Of a stretch of DNA of 64,000 bases, positions 51,298 through 61,400 are shown in pieces. The DNA lies in NCBI RefSeq assembly GCF_028912405.1, contig NZ_JAKELO010000002.1, positions 1,745,276-1,809,275 of the forward strand, written 5' to 3'. The stretch is from Methanogenium marinum (GTDB taxonomy: Archaea > Halobacteriota > Methanomicrobia > Methanomicrobiales > Methanomicrobiaceae). The notes beneath the pieces were generated by a model. That model was not told where the DNA came from and made no database searches. It worked only from the letters and a program-made list of their open reading frames with translations. The first letter of the stretch is position 1. Every line of letters begins with the position of its first letter. A program made the translations under genes and the position numbers.

Positions 51298-52385
51298 AGC
51301 GATTAAAAAATGAGGATGCTATCCTTTCTGTCGATTTTCTCGCCGGATTTACGATATTTATACTGTCACTTATCATGGTCATATCACTTGTGCCGGGGGT
51401 TCTTGCAGGTATCCAGAGTAATAATATTGACTATGATGCCGTAGCATACCGGACGTCGGTGATTCTGGTTGAGGACCCGGGGGCACCTTCCAATCCGTCG
51501 TGGAATCTGATGGGGGAATATGATATGCAGCACAAGGATGAGATCCAGCGACTGGGTCTTGCGGTCTCCAAGGATACTCCCAATATTCTTTCACGGGCAA
51601 AGGTTGACAAATTCTTTAATCGCACTCCTGACTTTACATTCTCTGCTGAGGATTTCCGTGAGAAAGTCATCTTTGGTGACCTCACCTATCTCTACAATAT
51701 CTCCCTGAGACTGGATACAGAAAGTGAGTCATATTACGCAGAAGGTGGGGACTCCGTGCCGACCTTCCAGTATGGGTATATGCGGCGCCTTGTCAAGGTG
51801 AAGGAACCCTCTGTTGCGGATATAAATTTCGCCAGCTATGCGTATACCGGGAGCGTTGAGAATGTGAGTGTTCTGTCCAGGAATTTTTCGGTGAAGATCC
51901 CGTATGAAGATCTCATAAACCGATCTGTGAACCCTGCATATCGCATTGATCCACAGTCCGAGCATCTCACGATTGTTCTCTCAAATATGTATTCTCACCT
52001 GAATACAACAACAGACAATGTTACAATGAATTTTGATGGTATTGGACTCTATAAGCAACTGGATGATGGCAGCACGATTCTCATCCCTGGTCTGTACCCA
52101 TATGACAATGATACCTATTCATTGAAGGTTGACGGGACATCGGTTCCCGCAGACTCCCCGAAGTTAGTCGACAACAGTTCGGTGATTAGGATGGAGCTAT
52201 ACCCGCCGTTGCCGTTCTCAAATGAGATCACCAGCTCCCTGAACGTGAAATTTTCATTCTCCTATGCGTATGCAGACAATCCCGCAGTACATAAGTATCT
52301 GAGCGGGACCCACCAGTATGACTATACCACAAATGTGACACAGCCAAAACTTGTTGACGGCGTGATGGAGGTGACAATATGGTGA
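51285..52385 (+). CDS. Pilin-like secreted protein (class III signal-like N-terminus)
   Basis: KRLKNEDA|ILSVDFLAGFTIFILSLIMVISLV followed by a large extracellular domain. Confidence 0.65.
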   Translation: MDAIKRLKNEDAILSVDFLAGFTIFILSLIMVISLVPGVLAGIQSNNIDYDAVAYRTSVILVEDPGAPSNPSWNLMGEYDMQHKDEIQRLGLAVSKDTPNILSRAKVDKFFNRTPDFTFSAEDFREKVIFGDLTYLYNISLRLDTESESYYAEGGDSVPTFQYGYMRRLVKVKEPSVADINFASYAYTGSVENVSVLSRNFSVKIPYEDLINRSVNPAYRIDPQSEHLTIVLSNMYSHLNTTTDNVTMNFDGIGLYKQLDDGSTILIPGLYPYDNDTYSLKVDGTSVPADSPKLVDNSSVIRMELYPPLPFSNEITSSLNVKFSFSYAYADNPAVHKYLSGTHQYDYTTNVTQPKLVDGVMEVTIW

Positions 52386-52933
52386 TGAATGACGAGGGGC
52401 AGCTCTACACGATTGAGGGCATCACTGCAGGAGTGATCATGCTCGTGACGGCGTTCACGATATTTAATTCCGGCATTGTCTATACGCCGGGGGATGCCCA
52501 TATCTCGGATATGCAGATTCAGCAGCTGGGATATGATGCCCTGCTGATGATGGATACGCCGGATGAATCGGTTTCTCTTAGTCAAAGTTCACTTGCAGAG
52601 ATGATCCAAAGCAATGATGGTGGGGGATTCAAAACACAATTTAATGAGTATCTGAGATTGCATACTGGTACCACTAAAGTTTTGGACAGTTTGGAATTCA
52701 ATGCAACCATCTTTAACAGGGTAACAAATGGTGGTGCTGAAACTATCCATTCATATCACTTCAGCAATTCTACGATGAGTGAAGTGAGTTTGTTGACCCG
52801 TGAACCTGCCATCAGTGTGACCCGCTATGTCTGGCTTTCGGATGCAAACTACCTGAATACTCACCTTGGGGCTGACGAGTATGACAACGATGCACAACTT
52901 GTCCTTCTGGAGGTGCTCATATGGAGACGCTGA
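52379..52933 (+). CDS. Pilin-like secreted protein
   Basis: MNDEG|QLYTIEGITAGVIMLVTAFTIF; overlaps both neighbours. Confidence 0.65.
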   Translation: MVMNDEGQLYTIEGITAGVIMLVTAFTIFNSGIVYTPGDAHISDMQIQQLGYDALLMMDTPDESVSLSQSSLAEMIQSNDGGGFKTQFNEYLRLHTGTTKVLDSLEFNATIFNRVTNGGAETIHSYHFSNSTMSEVSLLTREPAISVTRYVWLSDANYLNTHLGADEYDNDAQLVLLEVLIWRR

Positions 52934-53352
52934 ATGATGAAGGACAGTGGATTGTGATGATGGGTTTTCTCGTGGCAATTGGCATGTTCATGCTCGCCAT
53001 CATCGTCAGTCAGGCGCCGCTTGTCGGGCAGACGACCGCTGAGTCTGTGATGGAGTTCCCCAAAAATGAGGTGCAGGACCTTCGGGGGAAACTGGTCTCG
53101 ATGGGGAGTACATTGTCTGATGACTCTGCCAGTGTCACTCTCCAGGGTCGTTTCAGTGGAGATATAGCTCTGCTCTCGATGTCACGCAATAATGCGATTG
53201 CGACCTATTCTATTGATGGGTCAAACTGGAAAAAAAATGGAACATATGAGGACATTTTCTATACCTATCACCAGATTCATATCCATTACAATAATGGCAT
53301 CACTGAATACACTGAGGATCTGCTGCTTTCGCAGAGGAATGAGGATACATGA
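52921..53352 (+). CDS. Pilin-like secreted protein
   Basis: LNDEG|QWIVMMGFLVAIGMFMLAIIVSQ. Confidence 0.65.
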   Translation: METLNDEGQWIVMMGFLVAIGMFMLAIIVSQAPLVGQTTAESVMEFPKNEVQDLRGKLVSMGSTLSDDSASVTLQGRFSGDIALLSMSRNNAIATYSIDGSNWKKNGTYEDIFYTYHQIHIHYNNGITEYTEDLLLSQRNEDT

Positions 53353-53765
53353 AGAGAATCTACAGAAAACTGGATGATGATGGCGTCTCAATGACGACAG
53401 AATATCTTTCAATAACTTCTCTTCTGGTCGTTATGTTTGTCATCTTGATGTTTGTTGTGAACGCAGGCCTGATTGAAGGTCCGGCTAATACATTGAAATA
53501 TCACTCATATGTGGATATCGGAAATGGTGTGAGTGTTCGCATGGTTGACCTGTATGCCATTGCACCAGGAGATGGGACTATTGAGTCCCGTTTTGATCTC
53601 CCGGATGAGGTGGCAGGGGAAGATTATGAGGTTATTCTGGAAGGGTATGAAGAGAGCCAGTATATTCGGGTAACCGACGGGTCGATCTTTGCAGAAGTGG
53701 CCATATCGGGTATTGGTGCCAGCAGGGGGTCACTGGCAACACTACCGGCAGTGGAAATAATCTGA
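53349..53765 (+). CDS. Pilin-like secreted protein
   Basis: LDDDG|VSMTTEYLSITSLLVVMFVILMFVV. Confidence 0.65.
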   Translation: MKRIYRKLDDDGVSMTTEYLSITSLLVVMFVILMFVVNAGLIEGPANTLKYHSYVDIGNGVSVRMVDLYAIAPGDGTIESRFDLPDEVAGEDYEVILEGYEESQYIRVTDGSIFAEVAISGIGASRGSLATLPAVEII

Positions 53766-53794
53766 TATCCTATAACTCCTCAGGGGTGTGAATT

Positions 53795-54619
53795 TTGATG
53801 AAAACATGTATACGGAAAGATGAATCTGGGGTATCTGAAGCCATTGGTTTTATCCTGATATTTACGATTGTGATTCTGGGAATCTCAATTGTTACACTCT
53901 ATGGATACCCCGTGCTTGCAGATGCAAAAATCAATTCAGATGAGAAGATAATGGAGCAGAATATGATTGTCCTCCAGAATGATATCAAGATTCTGACCCG
54001 GAACAATGTGCCATACCGCGACACAACAATCGGTGTTTCGGGTGGCAGCGTATTTGTGACCAACTCAACTGCGTCGGAGAACGGGGGTGGCGAGCATTTC
54101 AATCTCAACTATTATGATGGTACAAATTGGATCACTACTCCATATTATCCGGGATCGTTGGAATTTGTCTCTGACCAAGGTACTGCGGTTATTTCGGTAG
54201 CCAATGGTGCGGTTATCAAACGCCAGCAGGATCTGGATGGGTCTTCCATGGTCTCTGATCCCCGCTGGTTTTATGATGAGGATGAAGATACACTTGTCTT
54301 ATTTATGACTAATTTATCCTCATCACAAGAGATGACGCTGGGTGGCATCGGGACTATCCAGATGGCGATGCTTGGTGCACCGGAAATCCATGACTTCAGT
54401 TATACCACCGGCACGCGTGAAGTAAAAATAGAGTATTTCCCTGACTTGGCTGATGACTATTCCCGTGCATGGGAAAACTACCTGACCGGTCCCTATATTG
54501 TGGATAGTGGATTCCTGATGGATGCACCTACTGGAAATCCGGGTGATCCAGACATATACCGGCTGAATGTGACTCGCTTAGTAATAAAAGAGTACAATGT
54601 TGAAATCCTGGGAATCTAA
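53795..54619 (+). CDS. Archaeal type IV pilin-like protein
   Basis: RKDESG|VSEAIGFILIFTIVILGISIVTLYG, a classical archaeal prepilin N-terminus. Confidence 0.75.
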   Translation: MMKTCIRKDESGVSEAIGFILIFTIVILGISIVTLYGYPVLADAKINSDEKIMEQNMIVLQNDIKILTRNNVPYRDTTIGVSGGSVFVTNSTASENGGGEHFNLNYYDGTNWITTPYYPGSLEFVSDQGTAVISVANGAVIKRQQDLDGSSMVSDPRWFYDEDEDTLVLFMTNLSSSQEMTLGGIGTIQMAMLGAPEIHDFSYTTGTREVKIEYFPDLADDYSRAWENYLTGPYIVDSGFLMDAPTGNPGDPDIYRLNVTRLVIKEYNVEILGI

Positions 54620-54758
54620 TCCCGAAACCCTTTTTATAGAATTTTTTGAAAGATACGTATTGCAATGCCGCCGGCTCCGCTGCTACGGTTGGGTGTGATA
54701 CGTTTTTTGGGAAAAAATATGTGGTTAAATTCAGGAAATTTATCCTGAATTAAGATTA

Positions 54759-55079
54759 TCAGAGATATTTATTACGCTGCAACCACTCACGTTGCGGGCG
54801 GGTATAACGGTATATGATATCAGCCTTCTCGTCCTGGAATGACCATGGCACTACGATTAATACGTCCCCCTCACGAATCCAGACCCGCTTTTTAATCTTC
54901 CCTTTAATCCGCCCCGTTCGTGTTATTCCATCAAAGCAGCGTACCCTGATATGGTTTGCACCGAGCATGAGATCTGCTTCTGCAAAAATCTCCCGGTTCC
55001 TTTTATTGGGTAGTTTCACCCGTACAATTGCCGGCGGTGCGGTTTGTGTATTTTTTTTCCTGTTTTGGTTTGCCAGAAG
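54759..55079 (-). CDS. Translation initiation factor aIF-1A (start codon uncertain)
   Basis: VRVKLPNKRNREIFAEADLMLGANHIRVRCFDGITRTGRIKGKIKKRVWIREGDVLIVVPWSFQDEKADIIYRYT; possible CTG start at 55079, GTG at 55085, or ATG at 55130. Confidence 0.85.
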   Translation of the reverse strand, partial: LLANQNRKKNTQTAPPAIVRVKLPNKRNREIFAEADLMLGANHIRVRCFDGITRTGRIKGKIKKRVWIREGDVLIVVPWSFQDEKADIIYRYTRPQREWLQRNKYL

Positions 55080-55411
55080 ACTCACTCCTTTTATATATAT
55101 GTGTCCTCTTCGGATAAAAAGGTCATCCATGATGGTAATTCCAGAACAATTTGTGAGTTTTGCCGGGTTTTTCTGCAATTTGTGGCCAAATATCTGATTT
55201 TTGCCGGACATTTTGCAGCAGAAACCACTTCCCTCTCCTGTATCTTTATCAGATTATTGAGTTTTCCTCTTTTCCGGTGCGGTTCATTCTCTTTGCAGGG
55301 CTTCAAATGAGAATTTAGTAATAGTAATCCCCGCGCGGAAATGGTGGTGAAAAACCTGAGGGGTATTCCCTTTTGATTCCTCATAATTTGGATGTCATCC
55401 CTTCCTTATGA

Positions 55412-56074
55412 TTACTGTTCTGACCATCCTTCTGCACCGATAAGGGGTACAAACCGGACTCCCCCATGATGTGAAATCGTTAATTTGGTACCTGTTTTGT
55501 GGACACAGGTTAGTACCTGCATATCCCTGTCTCCAATTGGGAGCACCATTGTCCCTCCGTCAGCCAGAAGGGCCGTCAATGAGGGAGGGACATCCGGTGC
55601 TGCGGCGGTGGTGATTATTCCATCAAACGGCCCTTCGTTTTCAGAAAATGAAGTGCCGTCCCCGGTGATGATGGTAATTCCTTCCACACCTGCCCTTTTT
55701 AGGTTCTCATGTGCGAGTTTTGCCAGTTCAGGAATTCGTTCAACAGATGTGACCCTGCATCCGATCTGAGCGAGGATTGCTGCCTGATATCCTGACCCGG
55801 TTCCAACTTCGAGAACCCGGTACCCGTGTTTTGGTTCAATCAGAGCCGTCATCAGTCCTACGATATAGGGCTGTGAGATGGTTGCTCCATATCCTATGGG
55901 AAGCGGGCAGTCGTCATAGGCGTCATTTTGGAAATTTTTTGGGACAAAAAGATGACGGGGAACGCGGCGCATGGCGTCAAGAACTGCAGTGTCGGAAATT
56001 CCCCTGGATGCAATCTGCCGTTCAACCATATGTTTGCGCAGAGCAGTATACAATATGTCCTCTTCCATCTGCAT
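55412..56074 (-). CDS. pcm: Protein-L-isoaspartate O-methyltransferase
   Basis: LYTALRKHMVERQIASRGISD, VPRHLFVP, GYGATISQPYIVGLMTALIE, VLEVGTGSGYQAAILAQ. Confidence 0.93.
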   Translation of the reverse strand: MQMEEDILYTALRKHMVERQIASRGISDTAVLDAMRRVPRHLFVPKNFQNDAYDDCPLPIGYGATISQPYIVGLMTALIEPKHGYRVLEVGTGSGYQAAILAQIGCRVTSVERIPELAKLAHENLKRAGVEGITIITGDGTSFSENEGPFDGIITTAAAPDVPPSLTALLADGGTMVLPIGDRDMQVLTCVHKTGTKLTISHHGGVRFVPLIGAEGWSEQ

Positions 56075-56240
56075 TTCAATCCATCCTGAACCGGTGTGTA
56101 TCTTCCGCAGGCATCTGGTTCGCATGGCATCCATGTTTTTATTCCGGACTTCCCGGGCGATGCAGGAATATGATACTCCGGCATTCCGTCGATTCCCCGG
56201 ACTATGCCATCCATCTGGTGCGGTAAATACTGCCGGTTAT

Positions 56241-56477
56241 TCACTCTTCTTTTGGTGGATGCAGGCAGAACCATCCGCCTGTAAGGCCATATTTTTTAAA
56301 TACTTCACATTCCGGACAGTTACAACCCTTGTTTACGCAGTCTGTCTTTTTTGTCGGACCACGTGCACAGAAGAGTGCATGTGGTTCAACGTCCATCAGC
56401 TTGTTCTCCTGGAATGTTGGGCAGGGCCCGCAAAATCGTTTACAGATTTCCAGATTTTCTGGTGTGTCTGGTACTTT
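56241..56477 (-). CDS. DUF2769 cysteine-rich protein
   Basis: ENLEICKRFCGPCPTFQENKL...LFCARGPTKK...GCNCPECEVFKKYGL..GWFC. Confidence 0.8.
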   Translation of the reverse strand, partial: KVPDTPENLEICKRFCGPCPTFQENKLMDVEPHALFCARGPTKKTDCVNKGCNCPECEVFKKYGLTGGWFCLHPPKEE

Positions 56478-57058
56478 CATATTAATCCCCCTTTCCATTC
56501 AGCGAATGGATACCCTTAGTCCCTTGTTATAGTATTAAAATGATCGATGTTCATGATCTATCGGATATTCATGTGTGTTGGTAGCATCCTGCATGGGAAT
56601 GATTGGTTTGGATGGGGAATGGATGAATTTGGCTTTAAAACGGTTGAATGTCCTGTTGAATATCCGAATCACTCTATTCTCCTGAGCTGGAAGGGTGAAT
56701 GGAATCTAATATTTCCTCTGGAAAGGTTTGGCGATATAGTCTTCCAGCAGAGGGTATATACTCCTTATACATAATTTTGAGAATCAGAAAAATCACGTGG
56801 GACAGCATGAACTGAATGGCATACATTCGCATTTTTTCGTTCAATGCATGTATGGCTAACATCAGCCATGTCTGGTGCAAATTATCTAATAATCTACCTT
56901 AAATGGGTTAACAATTTTGATTTTAATGCAGATTTCAGGCGACAATTTTGATAATATTCAATGAACTGGTGTTCTTCCTCTTCTGGCGGTGCTGTCCAGG
57001 AGTAAAGACCCCTCATCAATGCAACGTATAAAGAAGTATTAGCCTACATTATTATAGA

Positions 57059-58681
57059 ATGGAAAACTTTTTTCGCTTCTCGACATTTCCCATATCACCG
57101 GAAATAATCAAGGCAATAGAAGATATGGGATTCGAGGAGCCAACGCCAATACAGGCGCAGGCAATCCCCCCCATTCTTGAAGGAAAGGACGTGACCGGAC
57201 AGGCACAGACTGGTACCGGAAAGACTGCAGCATTCGGTATTCCGGCACTGCATATTGTTGATCTGGCCTCCAGAAAGACACAGGTAATTGTCCTTTCACC
57301 GACCCGTGAACTTGCAATTCAGACAGCTGAAGAATTTAACCGGCTTGCAAAATACATAAAGGGTATGCACATCCTTCCTGTCTATGGTGGGCAGCCCATC
57401 GATCGTCAGTTCCGGGCACTGAGAGTAGGTGTGCAGATTGTGGTTGGTACTCCCGGACGTGTACTCGATCACCTCGATCGTGGGACACTCTCCCTTAAAG
57501 ATGTAAAGATGGTAGTCCTCGATGAGGCTGACCAGATGCTTGATATGGGATTCAGGGATGATATTGAGAAGATTCTCGCAGAAACTCCCAAAGAGCGACA
57601 GACTGTTCTCTTCTCTGCAACGATTCCTGCCCCAATCAAGGAGATTTCCCGCCGGTTCCAGAATAATCCGGAGTTTGTGCGTGTTCAGCACCGTGAACTG
57701 ACGGTTCCACAGATTGAGCAGCTTTATCTTGAAGTGCGCAACCGTGAGAAAAACGAAGTTCTCTGCCGTATTCTTGAGATGTACGATCCAGAACTTGCCC
57801 TTGTCTTCTGTAATACCAAGCGTGCTGTAGACGAGCTGACGACCCAGCTTCAGACACGTGGATACTTCTCAGAGGCGCTCCACGGTGATATGAAGCAGTC
57901 ACAGCGTGACCGTGTGATGGCAAAGTTCCGCAAGGGTGCAATTGATGTCCTTATTGCAACTGATGTTGCAGCACGTGGAATTGATGTGGATGATGTGGAC
58001 CTTGTCATCAACTTCGATGTTCCGCAGGATGTGGAGTATTATGTGCACCGCATTGGACGGACAGCACGTGCAGGACGTGAAGGACGCTCTATTACCTTTG
58101 TCGGACCGAAGGAGATCTACAAACTCCGGTCTATCCAGAAGTATGCACATATCAAAATCACTGCAATTCCGCTTCCAACTGCCCGGGACGTTGAACGTAC
58201 CCGCATGCGCAACCTGGTTGAGAAGATTAAGGAGACCTCAGATGACAGTGAAAATGATAAGTACGTTGAGATAGTCGAGCAGATCATGGTTGAAGGCTAC
58301 ACCTCCCTTGATATTGCTGCAGCACTGCTGAAGATGAAACTGGATACCGGTAATGATACGGATGACAACTCCTCCATTCAGGCAGATAGTTTCGGTCAGT
58401 CAGGCGTTGTTCAGCTCTGCATGAACCTGGGCAGGGAAGATCGTATCCGGCCAAAGGATATTGTCGGCGCTATCACCGGAGAGACAGGCATCACCGGAAA
58501 GGAAATTGGTGCAATTAACATCTTTGATACATACTCCCTGCTGGAAGTACCACAGGAGAAGGCAAAGCAGGTTGTCGAGGGAATGATCGGTAAGTCCATC
58601 GGTGGCACCAAACTTGTCAATGGGAAAGCTCTTGGATATGACTGTCCAAAGAATGAAAATTCCCGGAAAAGAAGATACTAA
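57059..58681 (+). CDS. DEAD-box RNA helicase with C-terminal DbpA-like RNA-binding domain
   Basis: AQTGTGKTAAF, PTRELAIQ, VLDEADQMLDMGF, SATIP, HRIGRTARAGREG. Confidence 0.96.
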   Translation: MENFFRFSTFPISPEIIKAIEDMGFEEPTPIQAQAIPPILEGKDVTGQAQTGTGKTAAFGIPALHIVDLASRKTQVIVLSPTRELAIQTAEEFNRLAKYIKGMHILPVYGGQPIDRQFRALRVGVQIVVGTPGRVLDHLDRGTLSLKDVKMVVLDEADQMLDMGFRDDIEKILAETPKERQTVLFSATIPAPIKEISRRFQNNPEFVRVQHRELTVPQIEQLYLEVRNREKNEVLCRILEMYDPELALVFCNTKRAVDELTTQLQTRGYFSEALHGDMKQSQRDRVMAKFRKGAIDVLIATDVAARGIDVDDVDLVINFDVPQDVEYYVHRIGRTARAGREGRSITFVGPKEIYKLRSIQKYAHIKITAIPLPTARDVERTRMRNLVEKIKETSDDSENDKYVEIVEQIMVEGYTSLDIAAALLKMKLDTGNDTDDNSSIQADSFGQSGVVQLCMNLGREDRIRPKDIVGAITGETGITGKEIGAINIFDTYSLLEVPQEKAKQVVEGMIGKSIGGTKLVNGKALGYDCPKNENSRKRRY

Positions 58682-58812
58682 ATATTTTTTTTGTGCCCGG
58701 TGAACCAGAATTACAGGTCAGGCAAATTTCCTGTATCGTGTACGGCAGATGATATTTTCTGCTCGGGCAGAATGTCCTTATTTTGAGGAACTTCTCTGCC
58801 CACATATGGTAT

Positions 58813-58944
58813 GGGCACTGTCGGATTTTTCAGTGATAGGAGATTACGAAATAGATTGTCTCAGTTCAAATCAGCTGAAAAAGTAATTGCTGCTTAAGGA
58901 TGACCAATTATAACTGGAATAACTGGATTTTCCGACAGTGTCCC
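58813..58944. mobile_element. MITE-like element bounded by imperfect inverted repeats
   Basis: Left GGGCACTGTCGGATTTTTCAG (58813) and right CTGGATTTTCCGACAGTGTCCC (ends 58944), about 132 bp, no coding content. Confidence 0.55.
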
Positions 58945-59330
58945 AAAATTATGCTAGATATGCCCTCCAAATTTAGTATTGTCACATATTTTGGATAGGA
59001 TAATCTCAATCCATCGATATAGCTTTTCCCGTCACACTGAATCAATTTTCGGTGAACGTTTACAATGACTCACCTTTTGAATTTATGGGTTTTATGGATT
59101 GTTTTGCAGCGATTCTTTCGATATTGAAATTCCTGCAGAGACCGTCAAAGAAGTCGTCATACGGATCATTGTTCTTTGGGTTTGAATTGCTGAGCATTAC
59201 CTTTGCCAACTTTTCATTGCAGAGTTTATATGATCTGAAAGTCAGGTTTCATGAAGTGTTATCACCTATATTAGTGCTGGAGATTTTCATACCTTTTCAA
59301 CCATGCACGTAAATGGAAATATTTAAGATT

Positions 59331-59350
59331 CGTTCGGTTTTTTCCGAACG
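59331..59350. terminator. Perfect 7-bp hairpin with T6 loop
   Basis: CGTTCGG TTTTTT CCGAACG. Confidence 0.4.
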
Positions 59351-59432
59351 ACCGCGTAGGGGTTTATAGGTTCATCTTCTGAATAAAATATTGCTTCAGG
59401 GTAATAATACGGTGTTACTACAAGTGGAGAAA

Positions 59433-59867
59433 TAGCAATGAAATGGAATTAATTTCTCCACTGAATCCTGGATTCTGGCTAATACTGATGGTCACTATCC
59501 CGGGGACTACCAGTATTACATCAGCGATTATGGAACTGATATCAAGGATGTCCTGCTTGTTGTCTACCTTGCATGTTTCTCATCCCACTACAACCCATAC
59601 AATGGACATCTTGCCCAGCAGACTATGGATAAAGGTGCAGACATCTGTATCGGGTTTGATGGTGAGATAGAAGTTGAAAACGGGAAATGCTGGTCCGAAG
59701 GTTTCTGGGATCGTGTCCGGAATGGTGAGACAGTTTCAGATGCTGCAAGAAATGCAAAAGATGGCTGCTTTTCGCAATGGCCTACCGGCTACCATGGGGT
59801 TGATACCTATGAAATCTCAGGCAGTTACAATAGTTACCTTACTCCTGCACGTTATGGAGTCTATTGA
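59433..59867 (+). pseudogene. Truncated/frameshifted fragment of a caspase-like (clan CD/C25/CHAT-like) protein
   Basis: Frame reads NFSTESWILANTDGHYPGDYQYYISDYGTDIKDVLLVVYLACFSSHYNPYNGHLAQQTMDKGADICIGFDGEIEVENGKCWSEGFWDRVRNGETVSDAARNAKDGC; a GGAG-preceded ATG at about 59433 is in another frame and stops after 4 codons. Confidence 0.5.
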
Positions 59868-59881
59868 GAGGTGATTTGAAA

Positions 59882-60658
59882 ATGAAAAAAGAATTTATTA
59901 TCGCAATTATGTGTATATTTGTTACTATTTTAGCGGTGTATGCAGTTATAGCCACAGCTCCAATCGGGGTGGACATTGCAAAAGAAAAAGTACAGGAATT
60001 TGTTAATGATCCATCAGTCAATATACAGTATCAGAATACCGAATGCCTGAATCTAGGTGATTATTATACATTCAGCACAGGCAATGGTCAGGTATATGTC
60101 AATATGTACACGGGCGTGATTGAGCGTTCATCTTTTATTGATGCCCGGAAATCGTCTGGTGAAATTCGGCTTGATTATGCCGGGGCAGAAATGGTTGCAA
60201 GGGAGTATGCAGAAGAGAAATACTGTGGCTTTGCTGACATGAATATGCAGCTTATAAAATCTGATTCAGAGAATCATGGTGATGCAGGCAGTGAGAATTC
60301 ATTTATTTGGAGAGAAAATATTGAAGGAGTCTTGACACCAAATACAGTTGTTGTAAATATTCATCCTGCATCCGGCAGGATAGTGTCATATATAGGAATT
60401 CAGCGAGAGATTAATTGCGTACTTGAACCTGAGCTCTCAGAAGAGGATGCCTTAAAAATTGCGGAAAAACAATTCCCTGACATAAGGGTTACTGAAACAA
60501 CAGCCGAATTATCCATAGAATATACAAAACCGGACGTTCAGTCTCTGACATGGGTAATTACAATGAAAGGTAAGCCTGAGGATCATGTCCTTCAGGGGGG
60601 GCTGGTAGTAATTGATGCATTGACAGGAGAGGTGCTGATGACCAGCCCATACCTCTGA
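59882..60658 (+). CDS. Membrane-anchored PepSY-like domain protein
   Basis: N-terminal TM; GDYYTFSTGNGQVYVNMYTGVI, SEEDALKIAEKQFPD...LVVIDALTGEVL. Confidence 0.6.
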   Translation: MKKEFIIAIMCIFVTILAVYAVIATAPIGVDIAKEKVQEFVNDPSVNIQYQNTECLNLGDYYTFSTGNGQVYVNMYTGVIERSSFIDARKSSGEIRLDYAGAEMVAREYAEEKYCGFADMNMQLIKSDSENHGDAGSENSFIWRENIEGVLTPNTVVVNIHPASGRIVSYIGIQREINCVLEPELSEEDALKIAEKQFPDIRVTETTAELSIEYTKPDVQSLTWVITMKGKPEDHVLQGGLVVIDALTGEVLMTSPYL

Positions 60659-60680
60659 CCGTATATCACAGGATGGTACA

Positions 60681-61400
60681 ATGCATTCAAAGGTCTGGAT
60701 CTGGGTAGCCCTTATTGCTACCATAATTCTCATTATTTCCGCAAATTATTTCATAGTCAGTGAATTTAATCTAAAATCAAACCATGTGCAGGAACCTCTC
60801 AAAATTGACCGGTGGATAATGCCATTTGGTCTGGATTATAAATCTTCGGTCATAATTTATGATGAAGATAAGGGAGGAAGCTGGCATATCCAGGATGAGG
60901 ACAAATGGAGCCGGGCAATAAATATCGGAGACCGCTACAGCCCCAATATGTCACACCCGGAAGATATGTGGTATACACCCGATATAACAGTTGAGGGTAA
61001 TAATCTCAGCATTGATTTTTTAGTCTGGAATACTGCAGGGAAAGATTGTGAGAGTGCTATCCTCAATATGACAGTATGGACACAAAACCTGAATGAAACC
61101 ACCGGTTATCCAGAGGGGGGGACCGTGTCTTTCATCACAAAAGAGGTGCGTATAGACAATATTTCAGCCGGAAAATCAGATGAAGTACGGATTGTGGCTG
61201 AACTTTTAAAACCCGAAAAGGAAGAAATTCGTCGTCTTACGATCAAAATGCGTGCCCCATATACTTTCACCGGGAAAAACAGCACTTCATGCACTTATTA
61301 TTCCAATCATGGAGGGCTGCCATCCGGAGATGTAAAATTTATACTAAAAGGAAAGGATGCACCGGAACTGGGATCGGCACCAACAATTCGTGGAAGGTGA
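60681..61400 (+). CDS. Membrane-anchored secreted protein of unknown function
   Basis: N-terminal TM; beta-rich extracellular domain. Confidence 0.55.
   Translation: MHSKVWIWVALIATIILIISANYFIVSEFNLKSNHVQEPLKIDRWIMPFGLDYKSSVIIYDEDKGGSWHIQDEDKWSRAINIGDRYSPNMSHPEDMWYTPDITVEGNNLSIDFLVWNTAGKDCESAILNMTVWTQNLNETTGYPEGGTVSFITKEVRIDNISAGKSDEVRIVAELLKPEKEEIRRLTIKMRAPYTFTGKNSTSCTYYSNHGGLPSGDVKFILKGKDAPELGSAPTIRGR

Noticed and set aside
59052-59312. 86-aa plus-strand ORF MNVYNDSPFEFMGFMDCF...
   Set aside because: No SD, hydrophobic AT-rich composition, no motif; lies within decayed mobile-element region.
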